Shown here piece after piece: positions 18,814-31,212 of a stretch of 31,450 bases of DNA. Origin of the DNA: Paulinella micropora (Eukaryota > Cercozoa > Imbricatea > Euglyphida). Each line of letters begins with the position of its first letter. Position 1 is the first letter of the stretch. Position numbers and translations under genes: made by a program. The stretch covers positions 264,716-296,165 of the forward strand of contig BJOX01000333.1 of the NCBI GenBank assembly GCA_009731375.1. The letters run 5' to 3'. Below the pieces are notes generated by a model, which searched no databases, was not told where the DNA came from, and saw only the letters and a program-made list of their open reading frames with translations.

Positions 18814-19027
18814 CAAATAGATAGATAGATAGATAGATATATAGATAGATAGATAGATAGATAGATGGATAGATGGATAGATGGATAGATGGATGGATGG
18901 ATGGATAAATAGATAGATAGATAGATAGATAGATAGATGGATAGATGGATAGATGGATGGATAGATAGATAGATAGATAGATAGATGGATGGATGGATGG
19001 ATGGATGGATAGATGGATGGATAGATG

Positions 19028-19086
<59 letters not shown>

Positions 19087-19187
19087 GGATAAATGGATGG
19101 ATAAATGGATGGATGGATGGATGGATAGATGGATGGATAGATGGATGGATAGATGGATGGATTGATAGATGGATGGATAGATGGATG

Positions 19188-19240
<53 letters not shown>

Positions 19241-19314
19241 GTAGAAAGATGGATGGATGGATGGATGGATGAATGGATGAATGGATGGATATATGGATAC
19301 ATAGATAAATAGAC

Positions 19315-19379
<65 letters not shown>

Positions 19380-19483
19380 TATGGATAGATAGATAGATGG
19401 ATGGATGGATGGATGGATGGATGGATGATGGATAGATGGATAGATAGATGGATAGATGGATAGATAGATAGATAGATAGACAG

Positions 19484-19571
<88 letters not shown>

Positions 19572-19681
19572 TATAGATAGATAGATAGGTAGATAGATAG
19601 ATAGATAGATGGATGGATGGATGGATGGATGGATTGATAGATGGATATAGATGGATGGATGGATGGATGGATGGATACATG

Positions 19682-19729
<48 letters not shown>

Positions 19730-19756
19730 GATAGATAGACAGACAGATAGACAGAC

Positions 19757-19828
<72 letters not shown>

Positions 19829-19881
19829 GGATGGATGGATGGAGGGATGGATGGATAGATGGATGGATAGATGGATAGATG

Positions 19882-19960
<79 letters not shown>

Positions 19961-20032
19961 CGATACTAGATGGATGGATGGATGGATGGATGGATAGATG
20001 GATAGATGGATAGATGGATAGATAGATAGATA
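18658..20032 (+). repeat. 1.4-kb (GATA)n/(GGAT)n array
   Basis: The longest continuous array in the window: GATA blocks alternating with GGAT blocks and occasional AAATAGAT, ATATAGAT and GACA variants. Blocks of similar GATA-then-GGAT order recur about every 100-250 bases, suggesting higher-order duplication. It ends at the start of R1 copy 2. Confidence 0.97.
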
Positions 20033-20912
20033 TGTTTGGTCTATCAGCTCTGCATATCCGAAGACATAGGCATCCATTCCACCCCGCCGCCAATCAGCGA
20101 CTGGGTAGCGGGCTGGGAATGGGCACTAGGCCCCGAATTTGTGCAGTCTGACGGTTCTACGACCCTCCCTGGCTAGAGGGCCGTAGAACCAACCCAGACA
20201 CGTGTCCGTGATCACGTGCCCCGCCAAGGCTCGGGCCCGAGGGGTACACCAACCCTCGAGCTTCATCCAAGGCGACCACTTTCGCGGCGGCCGGACTATA
20301 CCTTAAGATCTCCCTGCTTATGTGCCTACCCGCACACAGGAAGATCCCACTCCCGTCTAGTCTCTGAACCTTTCCCATTTGTCAGGACACCACTGGGTAG
20401 TGGCGACGGAGGACTACCGGGCCAGCTGCAGCGGTGACATAAGTGGGCCGACGTCGAGAGTAGTGGCCATTTGCCATATCCACTGGTCACTAAACTCACG
20501 TCGGAACACCAAGTCAGTCCAAGGCAGCCAATCAGAGGTAGTCGTACCGAGTAGGAGCCATGCGCGGGGTTGGCCTGACAAGAAGGGACTTGGCTGCGGG
20601 TTACCCATTATTCCCTGCGTGGCCATATCCTTCGAGTTTTTACCATCCGACGAGCGTTACCTCGCCTGCTGCACCTTGCGGTTTCCCGCAGGCCGCGGTA
20701 TCGAAGGCTCTTAGGGCTTTCCCGAACAGTTTGAGAGTGTATCGAGGGCCGATGAAGGGTAGTCATCAGCCCTGGCCAGTCACGCTGCACCAGCTGCGAC
20801 TGCACAAACAGCTGGTGAAGGGCTGAAGGAGATAGATAGATCGACCCCCAGGCTGTAGGTGCCAGTGGGTCGAGTCCAACTCCGGGATGCAGTTTACCGT
20901 CATGCCCAGGAC
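20033..20912 (+). mobile_element. Dispersed element R1, copy 2 (880 bp, GATA on both sides)
   Basis: Same ends, length and order as copy 1. In this copy the region near its left end can form CCATTCC...GGAATGG enclosing CCCGC...GCGGG, and the 15-bp stem (20153-20167 with 20176-20190) has a single mismatch. The CACCAGCTG/CAGCTGGTG stem is intact; one of the two differences from copy 1 outside the variable island falls in its loop. Immediately right is GGATAGATAG. No convincing coding frame. Confidence 0.75.
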
Positions 20913-20988
20913 GGATAGATAGATAGATAGATAGATAGATTGATAGATAGTAGATAGATGGATGGATAGACGGATAGATGGATAGATG

Positions 20989-21020
<32 letters not shown>

Positions 21021-21077
21021 TATGGATAGATGGATAGATAGATAGATTGATAGATGGACAGATAGATGGATACATAG
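20913..21077 (+). repeat. (GATA)n/(GGATA)n array, right flank of R1 copy 2
   Basis: GATA with GGATA, TGATAGATAG and ACGGATAG variants. Confidence 0.96.
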
Positions 21078-21124
21078 AGACTCAATAGCCGCTGCTACCT
21101 GAAAGCGGTGGAGAGAAATGGGAA

Positions 21125-21211
<87 letters not shown>

Positions 21212-21246
21212 CCAAGTAGCCGCTGCTATCTGAGAGCTGTGAGGAG

Positions 21247-21330
<84 letters not shown>

Positions 21331-21364
21331 AGGTAGCCACTGCTGTCTGAGAATTGTGAGGAGA

Positions 21365-21423
<59 letters not shown>

Positions 21424-21463
21424 CCAAGTAACCACTGCTATCAGAGAGCTGTGAGGAGAAACA
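21078..21463 (+). repeat. 44-bp unit in four copies separated by GA arrays
   Basis: Units start at 21078, 21209, 21326 and 21421. Each reads AGACCAAGTAGCCGCTGCTA then TCTGAGAGCTGTGAGGAGAAA with a few substitutions. GA arrays (with GATA in the first) fill the gaps, and unit spacing shrinks from 131 to 117 to 95. A decamer ACAACATCAC in triplicate follows at 21501-21530. Confidence 0.9.
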
Positions 21464-21530
21464 AGAGAAACCAGAGTCGGAGGACTGAAGCTGATATTAC
21501 ACAACATCACACAACATCACACAACATCAC

Positions 21531-21784
21531 TACATGACATACATACATACATACATACAACATACATACATACATACATACATACATACATACATACATA
21601 CATTCATGCATGCATGCATACATTACATACACATAAATACATACATACATACATACATACATACATACATACATACATACATACATACATACATACACAT
21701 ACATACATCCATAAATCCATACATCCATACATACATTCAAATATCCATCCATCCATACATGCATACATACATACATTACATACA

Positions 21785-21815
<31 letters not shown>

Positions 21816-21822
21816 CATAAAA
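21531..21822 (+). repeat. (CATA)n array
   Basis: CATA repeats with CATCCATA and GCATGCAT variants. Confidence 0.97.
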
Positions 21823-21978
21823 AACATGTTGATGACTGTGATAACGATGATGATTATGATGATGATAATGATGATGATGATGAGTGATGATGAGTGATGA
21901 TGATGATTGATGCTGCTACTGCTGCTGCTGCTGATGATGATGATAATGGTGATGATGGTGATGATGATGAGTGATGAG

Positions 21979-22010
<32 letters not shown>

Positions 22011-22318
22011 GTGATGATGGTGATGATGATGAGTGATGAGTGATGATGATGATGATGCTGATGATGATAATGCTGCTGCTGCTGCTGATGATGATGATGG
22101 ATGACGATGATGATGATGATGATGAGTGATGATGATGATGATGATGAGTGATGCTGATGATGATGAAGATGATGATGATGAGTGATGATGAGTGATGATG
22201 ATGATGATGATGATGATGCTGCTGCTGCTACTGCTGATGAGTGATGATGAGTGATGATGATGATGATGATGAGTGCTGATGAACTACAACAACTACAACA
22301 ACAACAACAACAAACTAT
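21823..22318 (+). repeat. (GAT)n trinucleotide array with GCT and GAGT variants
   Basis: GAT/ATG triplets with repeated GATGATGAGT units and short GCT runs, ending in an AAC run (about 22285-22312). The minus-strand frame over it is poly-Ser/His/Ile only. Confidence 0.96.
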
Positions 22319-22325
22319 ACATGTT

Positions 22326-22474
22326 TTATCGGTCACCTCCACACAATGTGGTCAGGTTACCGATAAAACTACATATGCGGCGCGCCAAATTTGACGTGTT
22401 TTGCGGGCTCGCCGGCCCGGCTCCGGCTCGCCCGCAAAACACGTCAAATTTGTGGCTAGCCGTATAATATACTA
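22326..22474. mobile_element. Foldback family M1, copy C (best preserved)
   Basis: A 41-bp near-palindrome (22326-22366, TTATCGGT...ACCGATAA) is followed by ACTACATATGCGGCGCGCC and then perfectly complementary 23-base arms at 22386-22408 and 22430-22452 around a 21-base GC-rich loop (TCGCCGGCCCGGCTCCGGCTC region). The end is GCCGTATAATATACTA. Perfect arms suggest this is the youngest copy in the window. No coding capacity. Confidence 0.9.
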
Positions 22475-22554
22475 ATTACCTTTAGTCTATGTACGGAAGG
22501 CAGTTGGCTCAACACAGCTGCTCCCCCCGACCCCATTATTTGTACTATATACAT

Positions 22555-23470
22555 CTATGCATACATACATACATACACACACACACACATATATATATAC
22601 ATACATATATATATATGTATATATATATGTATACATGCATGCACAGATTGATGCATGCATAGATTGATGCATGCATGCATACATGCGTTCATTGCATACA
22701 TGCGTGCATTGCATACATACATACATACATACATACATACATACATACATACACACATACATACATGCATGCATACATACATGCATGCATACATACATGC
22801 ATACATGCATGCATGCATACATACATGCATACATGCATACATTGCATACATGCATACATTGCATACATGCATACATTGCATACATGCATACATTGCATGC
22901 ATGCATACGTACATACATACATACATACATACATACATGCATGCATGCATGCATACATACATACATGCATACATACATACATACATACATACATACATAC
23001 ATGCATACATACATGCATACATACATACATGCATACATGCATACATGCATACATGCATACAAACATACATACATACATACATACATACATACATACATAC
23101 ATGCATAAATACATACATACATACATACATACATAAATACATACATGCATACATGCATACATGCATACATGCATACATACATACATACATACATACATAC
23201 ATACATGCATGCATGCATGCATGCATACATGCATGCATACATACATACATACATACATACATGCATACATACATACATACATACGTGCATACATACATAC
23301 ATACATACATACATACATACACACATACATACTACATACTACATACATACATACATACATACATACATACATACATACATACATACATGCATACATACAT
23401 ACATACATACATACATACATACATACATACATACATGCATACATGCATACATACATAAATGCATGCATGC
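22555..23470 (+). repeat. 0.9-kb (CATA)n array with GCAT variants
   Basis: CATA repeats mixed with GCATGCAT blocks and an ACATTGCATACATGC unit repeated near 22836-22900. All reading frames over it are artefacts. Confidence 0.97.
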
Positions 23471-23570
23471 AGCTTACGTAGCGAATATACTAGGAACGAA
23501 AAACTTGCATTAAGACACAACCACAGGTTAAGGTCTAACGGAAAATTCGCCCGCCTCAGCTTTCGGCCAA

Positions 23571-23785
23571 TGAGAAGTTCCTATTTCTTAAGTACAACGA
23601 TCAATGACTTCAAGCGCTTCGATCTTAGGTAATATTTGCATCTGCAACCTGTGTTATGGCGCGTTAGAAAGCTCTTGATTAGAGCTTTCAAATGAGCCAC
23701 TACACAAGCCCTCAATATCAGAACCGACTGAGAACGAAGCATTTGAAGTCGTTGCTGATTGTGGTTAAGGACAAGGAACTTCTCA
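23571..23785. mobile_element. Foldback family M2, copy 2
   Basis: The left end GAGAAGTTCC and right end GGAACTTCTC are perfectly complementary. Complementarity continues inward as CAATGACTTCAAGCGCTTCG against CGAAGCATTTGAAGTCGTTG with several mismatches. An inner GAAAGCTCT/AGAGCTTTC hairpin (about 23669-23691) is perfect. The ACTGAGAACGAAGC motif is shared with copy 1 at 15318-15520. This copy shows that the element's outermost end includes GAGAAGTTCC. Confidence 0.82.
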
Positions 23786-23940
23786 TGGTGAAATACCAAG
23801 AACTTTGGGCTAAAATTTCATTTGTGGACAACAAATCTACCGTTATAACCGACTGTCCGAAATTTTTCACAGCTCTGAACAACAAATGTACCGTCATTGC
23901 GGACTAATTTTGCTGGCCGAAATTTTTCATTTCACCTTAC
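23786..23940 (+). repeat. Degenerate 50-bp tandem pair
   Basis: GACAACAAATCTACCGTTAT at 23827 recurs as GAACAACAAATGTACCGTCA at 23877, and both units end CCGAAATTTTTCA. The second has about an 8-base insertion. Confidence 0.8.
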
Positions 23941-23992
23941 ATGTCGTTGTTTCTCTTTCCATTGTTATATAACAACAACAACGACAACAACG

Positions 23993-24046
<54 letters not shown>

Positions 24047-24058
24047 ACAACGACAACG

Positions 24059-24094
<36 letters not shown>

Positions 24095-24223
24095 GCAACA
24101 ACAACAACAACAACACAGACCTGGGCAGCCACCATTTGCAGACAGCATGTCAACTTGCCAGCTGTGGTGATGGGAACACTAACAACAACAACAACAACGA
24201 CGACGACAACAACAACGACGACG

Positions 24224-24263
<40 letters not shown>

Positions 24264-24301
24264 CGACGACGACGACGACGACGACAACAACAACAACAAC
24301 G

Positions 24302-24334
<33 letters not shown>

Positions 24335-24468
24335 ACAACAACGACAACAACGACAACAACAACAAATCGCATCATCTCGATGGTCAGCAGCAGCATCATC
24401 ATCAACAAGAGCACCTAAGTGAAGATAACAAAATGAAGATGTTAGCAAAGATGTGGAGCACTCTGTAA
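23941..24468 (+). CDS. Candidate Asn-rich ORF over two AAC arrays, 175 codons
   Basis: ATG 23941 opens a frame that reads poly-Asn with Asp and rare Ser, crosses a non-repetitive linker (24112-24180; [20 protein letters not shown]) without a stop, continues in poly-Asn, and finishes with [20 protein letters not shown], then [13 protein letters not shown] and TAA at 24466-24468. The tail is outside the microsatellite and looks like ordinary protein, with a Gln/His-rich stretch of the kind common in eukaryotic regulatory proteins. Against it: GAC interruptions are silent in the Thr (ACA) frame, so they do not favour Asn coding; the start may be wrong; and a second AAC array (27206-27623) has no such ending. 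It may be an exon, a short gene, or an accident of an AAC expansion. Confidence 0.3.
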
Positions 24469-24489
24469 AAGGTGTTATTGTGTGTAAGT

Positions 24490-24495
24490 GAGTGA

Positions 24496-24560
<65 letters not shown>
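24490..24560 (+). repeat. (GT)n then (GA)n compound microsatellite
   Basis: GTGAGTGAGTGTGTGT passes into GAGAGA. Confidence 0.95.
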
Positions 24561-24561
<1 letters not shown>

Positions 24562-24649
24562 ATACATATCGCCGTAGCCACACGTGGACATGGTGGCGAG
24601 GGAAAAATACAAGAGCTGTAGAAATCCCTGAGAAGGAAAACCAAGGTAG

Positions 24650-25422
<773 letters not shown>

Positions 25423-25829
25423 NNNNNNNNNNNNNNNNNNNNNNNNNNNNNNNNNNNNNNNNNNNNNNNNNNNNNNNNNNNNNNNNNNNNNNNNNNNNNN
25501 NNNNNNNNNNNNNNNNNNNNNNNNNNNNNNNNNNNNNNNNNNNNNNNNNNNNNNNNNNNNNNNNNNNNNNNNNNNNNNNNNNNNNNNNNNNNNNNNNNNN
25601 NNNNNNNNNNNNNNNNNNNNNNNNNNNNNNNNNNNNNNNNNNNNNNNNNNNNNNNNNNNNNNNNNNNNNNNNNNNNNNNNNNNNNNNNNNNNNNNNNNNN
25701 NNNNNNNNNNNNNNNNNNNNNNNNNNNNNNNNNNNNNNNNNNNNNNNNNNNNNNNNNNNNNNNNNNNNNNNNNNNNNNNNNNNNNNNNNNNNNNNNNNNN
25801 NNNNNNNNNNNNNNNNNNNNNNNNNNNNN

Positions 25830-25892
<63 letters not shown>
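25423..25892. other. Assembly gap (407 N) followed by A63
   Basis: N bases 25423-25829 are followed by 63 consecutive A (25830-25892). A long A run could be the tail of a retroposed sequence hidden in the gap, or a homopolymer that broke the assembly. Confidence 0.9.
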
Positions 25893-25893
<1 letters not shown>

Positions 25894-26100
25894 CAGCAGT
25901 TGCAAAAAGCGTTATGGAGATCAAGGACAGACAATTTGAATCAGCAAGCGATAGATAGATGCATAGATAAACAAAAATATTGTTCTAATTCGCAAAAGAT
26001 AGATACATCAATACATATATATATATATATTTATTTATTAATATTTACCTTTCCTATTTGGAGAGCACGACTGCTTTCATCTTCTTGTATCAATAAACCT
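25893..26100. other. Unique AT-rich DNA after the A run
   Basis: Starts with a short protein-like frame (AAVAKSVMEIKDRQFESASD) that runs into TAG within GATAGATAG at 25960. That is too short to call, though it might be an exon end. An AATAAA lies at 26092-26097. Confidence 0.35.
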
Positions 26101-26540
26101 ACATACATACATACATACATTACATATATACATACATACATGCATGCATGCATACATGCATGCATGTTATGTTATGTTATGTTACATTATGTTACGTTAT
26201 GTTATGTTATGTTATGCTATGGTATGTTATGTTATGTTATGTCATGTTATGTGTTATGTTATGTTATGTTATGTTATCTTATGTCATGTTATGTTATGTT
26301 ATGTTATGTTATGTTATGTTATGATGTTATGCTATGGTATGTCATGTTATGTTATGTTATGTTATGTCATGTTATGTTATGTTATGTTATGTTATGTTAT
26401 GTTATGTTATGTTATGTTATGTTATGTTATGTTATGTTATGTTATGTTATGTTATGTTATATTATGTTATGTTATGTATGTATGTATGTATGTATGTATG
26501 TATGTATGTATGTATGCATGCATGCATGCATGCATGTATG

Positions 26541-26571
<31 letters not shown>

Positions 26572-26670
26572 TGTACGTATGTATGTACGTACGTACTTAC
26601 GTATGTATGTATGTATGTATGTATGTGTGTATGTATGTATGTATGTATGCATGCATGCATGCATGCATGC

Positions 26671-26703
<33 letters not shown>

Positions 26704-26943
26704 TGTATGTATGTATGTATGTATGTATGTATGTACGTATATATGCATGCATGTACGTATGTATGTAATGTACGTATTTATGCATGCATGTATGTATGCA
26801 TGCATGCATGTATGTATGCATGCATGTATACATAACATGACATACCATAGCATAACATAACATAAAATAACATAACGTAACATAACGTAACATAACATGA
26901 CATAACATAACATATAGCATAACACAACATAACGAAACATTTC
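26101..26943. repeat. CATA / TTATG / TATG / CATAA nested inverted microsatellites
   Basis: In order: CATA (to 26165), TTATG pentamers (26166-26475), TATG tetramers with GCAT and CGTA variants (26476-26829), then complementary CATAA pentamers (about 26830-26940). The pentamer is the same as at 9784-10269, in the opposite orientation. Strand polarity flips at about 26165 and 26830. Confidence 0.95.
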
Positions 26944-27081
26944 ATACATACATTACATACATACATTACATACATACATAACATACATACATTACATACA
27001 TACATGCATACATACATACATACATACATACATACATACATACATACATACATACATACATACATACATACATACATACAT
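26944..27081 (+). repeat. (CATA)n array
   Basis: ATTACATACATAC units, then pure CATA. It is followed by a 50-base unique island with a GTCTGG/CCAGAC stem (near 27109-27133) and more CATA. Confidence 0.95.
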
Positions 27082-27205
27082 AGATACCATGCCAAGCGTC
27101 GGACGGGGTCTGGCTTGCAATCATCACCAGACAATACATACCTACACATACATACATGCATACATACATACATACACACAGACATACAGATACACAGATG
27201 CAAAA

Positions 27206-27242
27206 CAATCACAACAACTATAACAACAACTGTAACAACTGT

Positions 27243-27273
<31 letters not shown>

Positions 27274-27494
27274 GCAGCAGCAACAACAACAACAGCAGCA
27301 GCAACAACAACAACAACAATAACAACAACAACAACAACAACAACAGCAGCAGCAGCAGCAGCAGCAACAGCAACAACAACAACAGCAACAACAACAGCAT
27401 CAACAGCAACAACAACAACAATAACAACAATAAAAACGACGACAACGACAACAACAACAACAACAACAACAACAGCAACAACAGCAACAACAGC

Positions 27495-27529
<35 letters not shown>

Positions 27530-27623
27530 CGACGACGACAACAACGACAACAACGACAACAACGACGACAACAACAACAGCAACAACAACAACAACAACA
27601 ATAACAACAACAACAACAACAAC
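27206..27623 (+). repeat. (AAC)n array with AGC and GAC variants, cut by a gap
   Basis: AAC triplets with AGC blocks and GAC interruptions, very like 23970-24366. All three frames are long because of repetition. It ends in the 649-N gap, so a coding tail as at 24367-24468 cannot be checked. Confidence 0.96.
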
Positions 27624-28272
27624 NNNNNNNNNNNNNNNNNNNNNNNNNNNNNNNNNNNNNNNNNNNNNNNNNNNNNNNNNNNNNNNNNNNNNNNNNNNNN
27701 NNNNNNNNNNNNNNNNNNNNNNNNNNNNNNNNNNNNNNNNNNNNNNNNNNNNNNNNNNNNNNNNNNNNNNNNNNNNNNNNNNNNNNNNNNNNNNNNNNNN
27801 NNNNNNNNNNNNNNNNNNNNNNNNNNNNNNNNNNNNNNNNNNNNNNNNNNNNNNNNNNNNNNNNNNNNNNNNNNNNNNNNNNNNNNNNNNNNNNNNNNNN
27901 NNNNNNNNNNNNNNNNNNNNNNNNNNNNNNNNNNNNNNNNNNNNNNNNNNNNNNNNNNNNNNNNNNNNNNNNNNNNNNNNNNNNNNNNNNNNNNNNNNNN
28001 NNNNNNNNNNNNNNNNNNNNNNNNNNNNNNNNNNNNNNNNNNNNNNNNNNNNNNNNNNNNNNNNNNNNNNNNNNNNNNNNNNNNNNNNNNNNNNNNNNNN
28101 NNNNNNNNNNNNNNNNNNNNNNNNNNNNNNNNNNNNNNNNNNNNNNNNNNNNNNNNNNNNNNNNNNNNNNNNNNNNNNNNNNNNNNNNNNNNNNNNNNNN
28201 NNNNNNNNNNNNNNNNNNNNNNNNNNNNNNNNNNNNNNNNNNNNNNNNNNNNNNNNNNNNNNNNNNNNNNNN
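27624..28272. other. Assembly gap (649 N)
   Basis: An AAC array on the left and a TA array on the right. Content unknown. Confidence 1.
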
Positions 28273-28276
28273 CTGA

Positions 28277-28333
<57 letters not shown>

Positions 28334-28391
28334 TATATTTGTATGTATATATATATATATTATATATATATATTTATATATACATATATAT

Positions 28392-28431
<40 letters not shown>

Positions 28432-28432
28432 T
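28273..28432. repeat. (TA)n dinucleotide array with ACA patches
   Basis: TA repeats with CATATATA, TTTATA and a CA run (about 28392-28408). Confidence 0.97.
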
Positions 28433-28984
28433 ACAGAATACTATATTTAATAACCCTAATGCTTGTGTGTATACGTGTGTATGTGTATGTACCCGCGAAC
28501 ATGAGTACGGAGCCCAGATAGCTCTGAGCTAAAAATCTCACCGAGACCTACATTAACATGGAAATCACATCAGATTAGATTTTACTTTATGTCTAAGTAT
28601 TCCGGCCACCAACAAATTGGTCGCAACAAGCCGTCATTTGTTGAAAACCCTCAAAAAAAGCTTCCGGCCACCCGCGAAAAACGGGAAATTTTCGCTGAGG
28701 TTTTTTTTTGTTCTTGGTGAGATCAGACTAGATTGGACTAGATTGAGCCCAGATAAGCTTAATAAGCTAAAAAATGCCAGCGATACCTACATACCATTGG
28801 CATTGAATCAGATTAGATTTTACGATGTTCTTGGTAGAAGCTACCTATTTACGATTGGAATTAAATCAGATTAGATTTTACTATGTGATTTGGATCAGAT
28901 TGTATTCGATCTAAGCCCACGGAGCGTTGAGGTCAACATGTGCCACCGCTACCTACACGTGGTTGAGATTGGACTAGAGAGTCA

Positions 28985-29080
28985 GAGCAAGAGGGAGAGA
29001 GGGAGAGAGAGGGAGAGCCCTGTGCCTCTGCGCCTCTCCCTCGCCCTCTCCCTCGCCCTCTCCCTCGCCCTCTCCCTCGA
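28985..29080. repeat. Purine/pyrimidine hairpin with 12-bp tandem unit
   Basis: GAGGGAGAGAGGGAGAGA (about 28990-29017) faces four tandem CCTCTCCCTCGC dodecamers (about 29034-29080) within the AGATT satellite. The arms are complementary enough to fold. Confidence 0.8.
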
Positions 29081-29186
29081 GGTTGAATCAAAATTAGCTC
29101 AAACCACTCTGAGCTTTGAAAAACCACCGAGACCTACCTACACATCACCGAGACGAGATTAGATTAGATTAAACTAGATTAAATTG

Positions 29187-29690
29187 AATTAGATTACATT
29201 AGATTCAAACCAAATAATGTTAGGCAAATGATTGATGGGATTAGACTAGTGCTCATAAAAAAGCCACCGACACGTACGATGATTGATGAGTGTAGATTAG
29301 ATCAGACTAGATTGGACTAGATGACGCCCAGATAAGCCTAAGCTAAAAATGCCATCGATATCTACATACGATTAAGATGAGATTGGATTAGATTTTACTA
29401 GATTATTTGTAAGGTTGTATTAGATTGAAAGCAAAGAACGCTGAGCTAAATACGCCGATACGTATTATACTAGATTGCATTAGATTGTATTACATTGAAA
29501 CCAAATAATGTGGGCCAACGCTTGATGCGATTAGACTAGTGCTAATAAAAAAGCCACCGAAACGTACGATGATTGATAAGTGTAGATTAGATCATACTAG
29601 ATTGAACTAGATGGAGCCCAGATAAGCCTAAGCTAAAAATACCATCGACACCTACATACGATAAAGATGAGATTCGATTAGATTGGACGG
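29187..29690 (+). repeat. 291-bp higher-order repeat, two copies
   Basis: CAAATAATGT at 29211 recurs at 29502. Some 200 bases around it match well, including ATTAGACTAGTGCT, AAAAAAGCCACCGA and CGTACGATGATTGAT. The segment is a recent duplication inside the AGATT satellite. Confidence 0.85.
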
Positions 29691-29852
29691 GATTATATTA
29701 GATTATAGATATGATTGTATGAGGTCGAGCCCAAAAAGCTCTGCGCTGAAATTGCTGCTGATAGCCCACACGAGATTGAGAAAGGATTAGGTATGAATAT
29801 GTAAGATTGTATAACATTGAGCCACAATCACTCTGGGCTTCCAAATATGATA

Positions 29853-29853
29853 A

Positions 29854-29900
<47 letters not shown>

Positions 29901-29924
29901 CATAGATGGATGGATAGATAGATG

Positions 29925-29981
<57 letters not shown>

Positions 29982-30073
29982 GTAGGTAGGTAGGTAGGTA
30001 GGTAGGTAGGTAGGTAGGTAGGTAGGTAGGTAGGTAGGTAGGTAGATAGGTAGATAGGTAGATAGATAGATAT

Positions 30074-30117
<44 letters not shown>

Positions 30118-30172
30118 GTGGATGGATGGATGGACGGATGGATGGATGGATAGATAGATAGATAGATAGATG

Positions 30173-30222
<50 letters not shown>

Positions 30223-30262
30223 GAGAGAGACAGATAGATAGATAGATAGATAGATAGATAGT

Positions 30263-30329
<67 letters not shown>
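29853..30329 (+). repeat. (GATA)n/(GTAG)n/(GGAT)n array, left flank of R1 copy 3
   Basis: GATA with a GTAG block (about 29980-30060), a GGAT block (about 30118-30150) and a short GA/GACA patch (about 30220-30235). Confidence 0.97.
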
Positions 30330-30412
30330 GTTTGGTCTATCAGCTCTGCGTATCCGAAGACATAGGCATCCGTTCCACCCCGCCGCCAGTTGGCGACTGG
30401 GTAGCGGGCTGT
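30330..30412 (+). mobile_element. Dispersed element R1, truncated copy 3 (83 bp)
   Basis: Carries only the left end of R1, from GTTTGGTCTATCAGC through the hairpin to GTAGCGGGCTG, then passes directly into GATA. The hairpin here is CGCCA/TGGCG (30384-30388 with 30391-30395), differing from copies 1 and 2. Its right break lies inside the variable island. Confidence 0.8.
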
Positions 30413-30413
30413 G

Positions 30414-30482
<69 letters not shown>

Positions 30483-30529
30483 CATAGACAGACAGACAGA
30501 CACACACACAGACAGACAGACAGACAGAC

Positions 30530-30621
<92 letters not shown>

Positions 30622-30657
30622 GGATGGATGGATAGATGGATAGATAGACAGACAGAC

Positions 30658-30691
<34 letters not shown>

Positions 30692-30695
30692 GGAC

Positions 30696-30731
<36 letters not shown>

Positions 30732-30756
30732 GGACGGACGGACGGACGGACGGACG

Positions 30757-30794
<38 letters not shown>

Positions 30795-30807
30795 TAGATA
30801 GACAGAC

Positions 30808-30877
<70 letters not shown>

Positions 30878-30923
30878 GTTACGCTTTGTTGAGCAACATC
30901 CGCGCGGCGATGCGAAATGAAGC

Positions 30924-31013
<90 letters not shown>

Positions 31014-31056
31014 ATATCTATCTATCTATCTATCTCTCTATCTTTCTTTCTATCTT

Positions 31057-31133
<77 letters not shown>

Positions 31134-31173
31134 ATGTCTGTCTTTCTACCTACCTACCTACCTACCTACCTAC

Positions 31174-31211
<38 letters not shown>

Positions 31212-31212
31212 G
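30413..31212. repeat. GATA / GACA / GACG block flipping to CTAT
   Basis: GATA with GACA (about 30485-30532 and 30648-30792) and GACG (about 30730-30762) sections runs to 30877. A 46-base unique spacer (30878-30923) follows, then complementary CTAT to 31212 with CTTT and CTAC patches. It has the same inverted geometry as 5805-6212. Confidence 0.95.

Larger units (their letters stand above)
28433..29852 (+). repeat. Complex AGATT-rich degenerate satellite
   Basis: A recurring module GAGCCCAGATAAGC, then CTAAGCTAAAAATGCCA, then CGATACCTACATACGATT appears near 28508, 28746, 29328 and 29618, with weaker forms near 28910, 29090, 29440, 29727 and 29819. Between modules lie AGATTAGATT-type pentamer runs. 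Short frames exist, but none is gene-like. It is an old, irregular satellite unlike the pure microsatellites around it. Confidence 0.8.

Noticed and set aside
18310-20093. Minus-strand frames of 450-565 codons rich in Ile-Tyr-Leu-Ser
   Set aside because: Pure read-through of GATA/GGAT arrays, partly into TATG, CT and R1 sequence. No start context or domain.
20379-20826. R1-internal frames of 70-111 codons on both strands, identical or nearly so in both copies
   Set aside because: Their conservation only reflects recent duplication of R1. No motif of a reverse transcriptase, endonuclease or transposase was seen, and the variable island does not respect any frame.
28617-28874. 85-codon plus-strand frame (MVATSRHLLKTLKKSFRPP...)
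   Set aside because: Lies within the AGATT-rich satellite, and its sequence repeats satellite modules.
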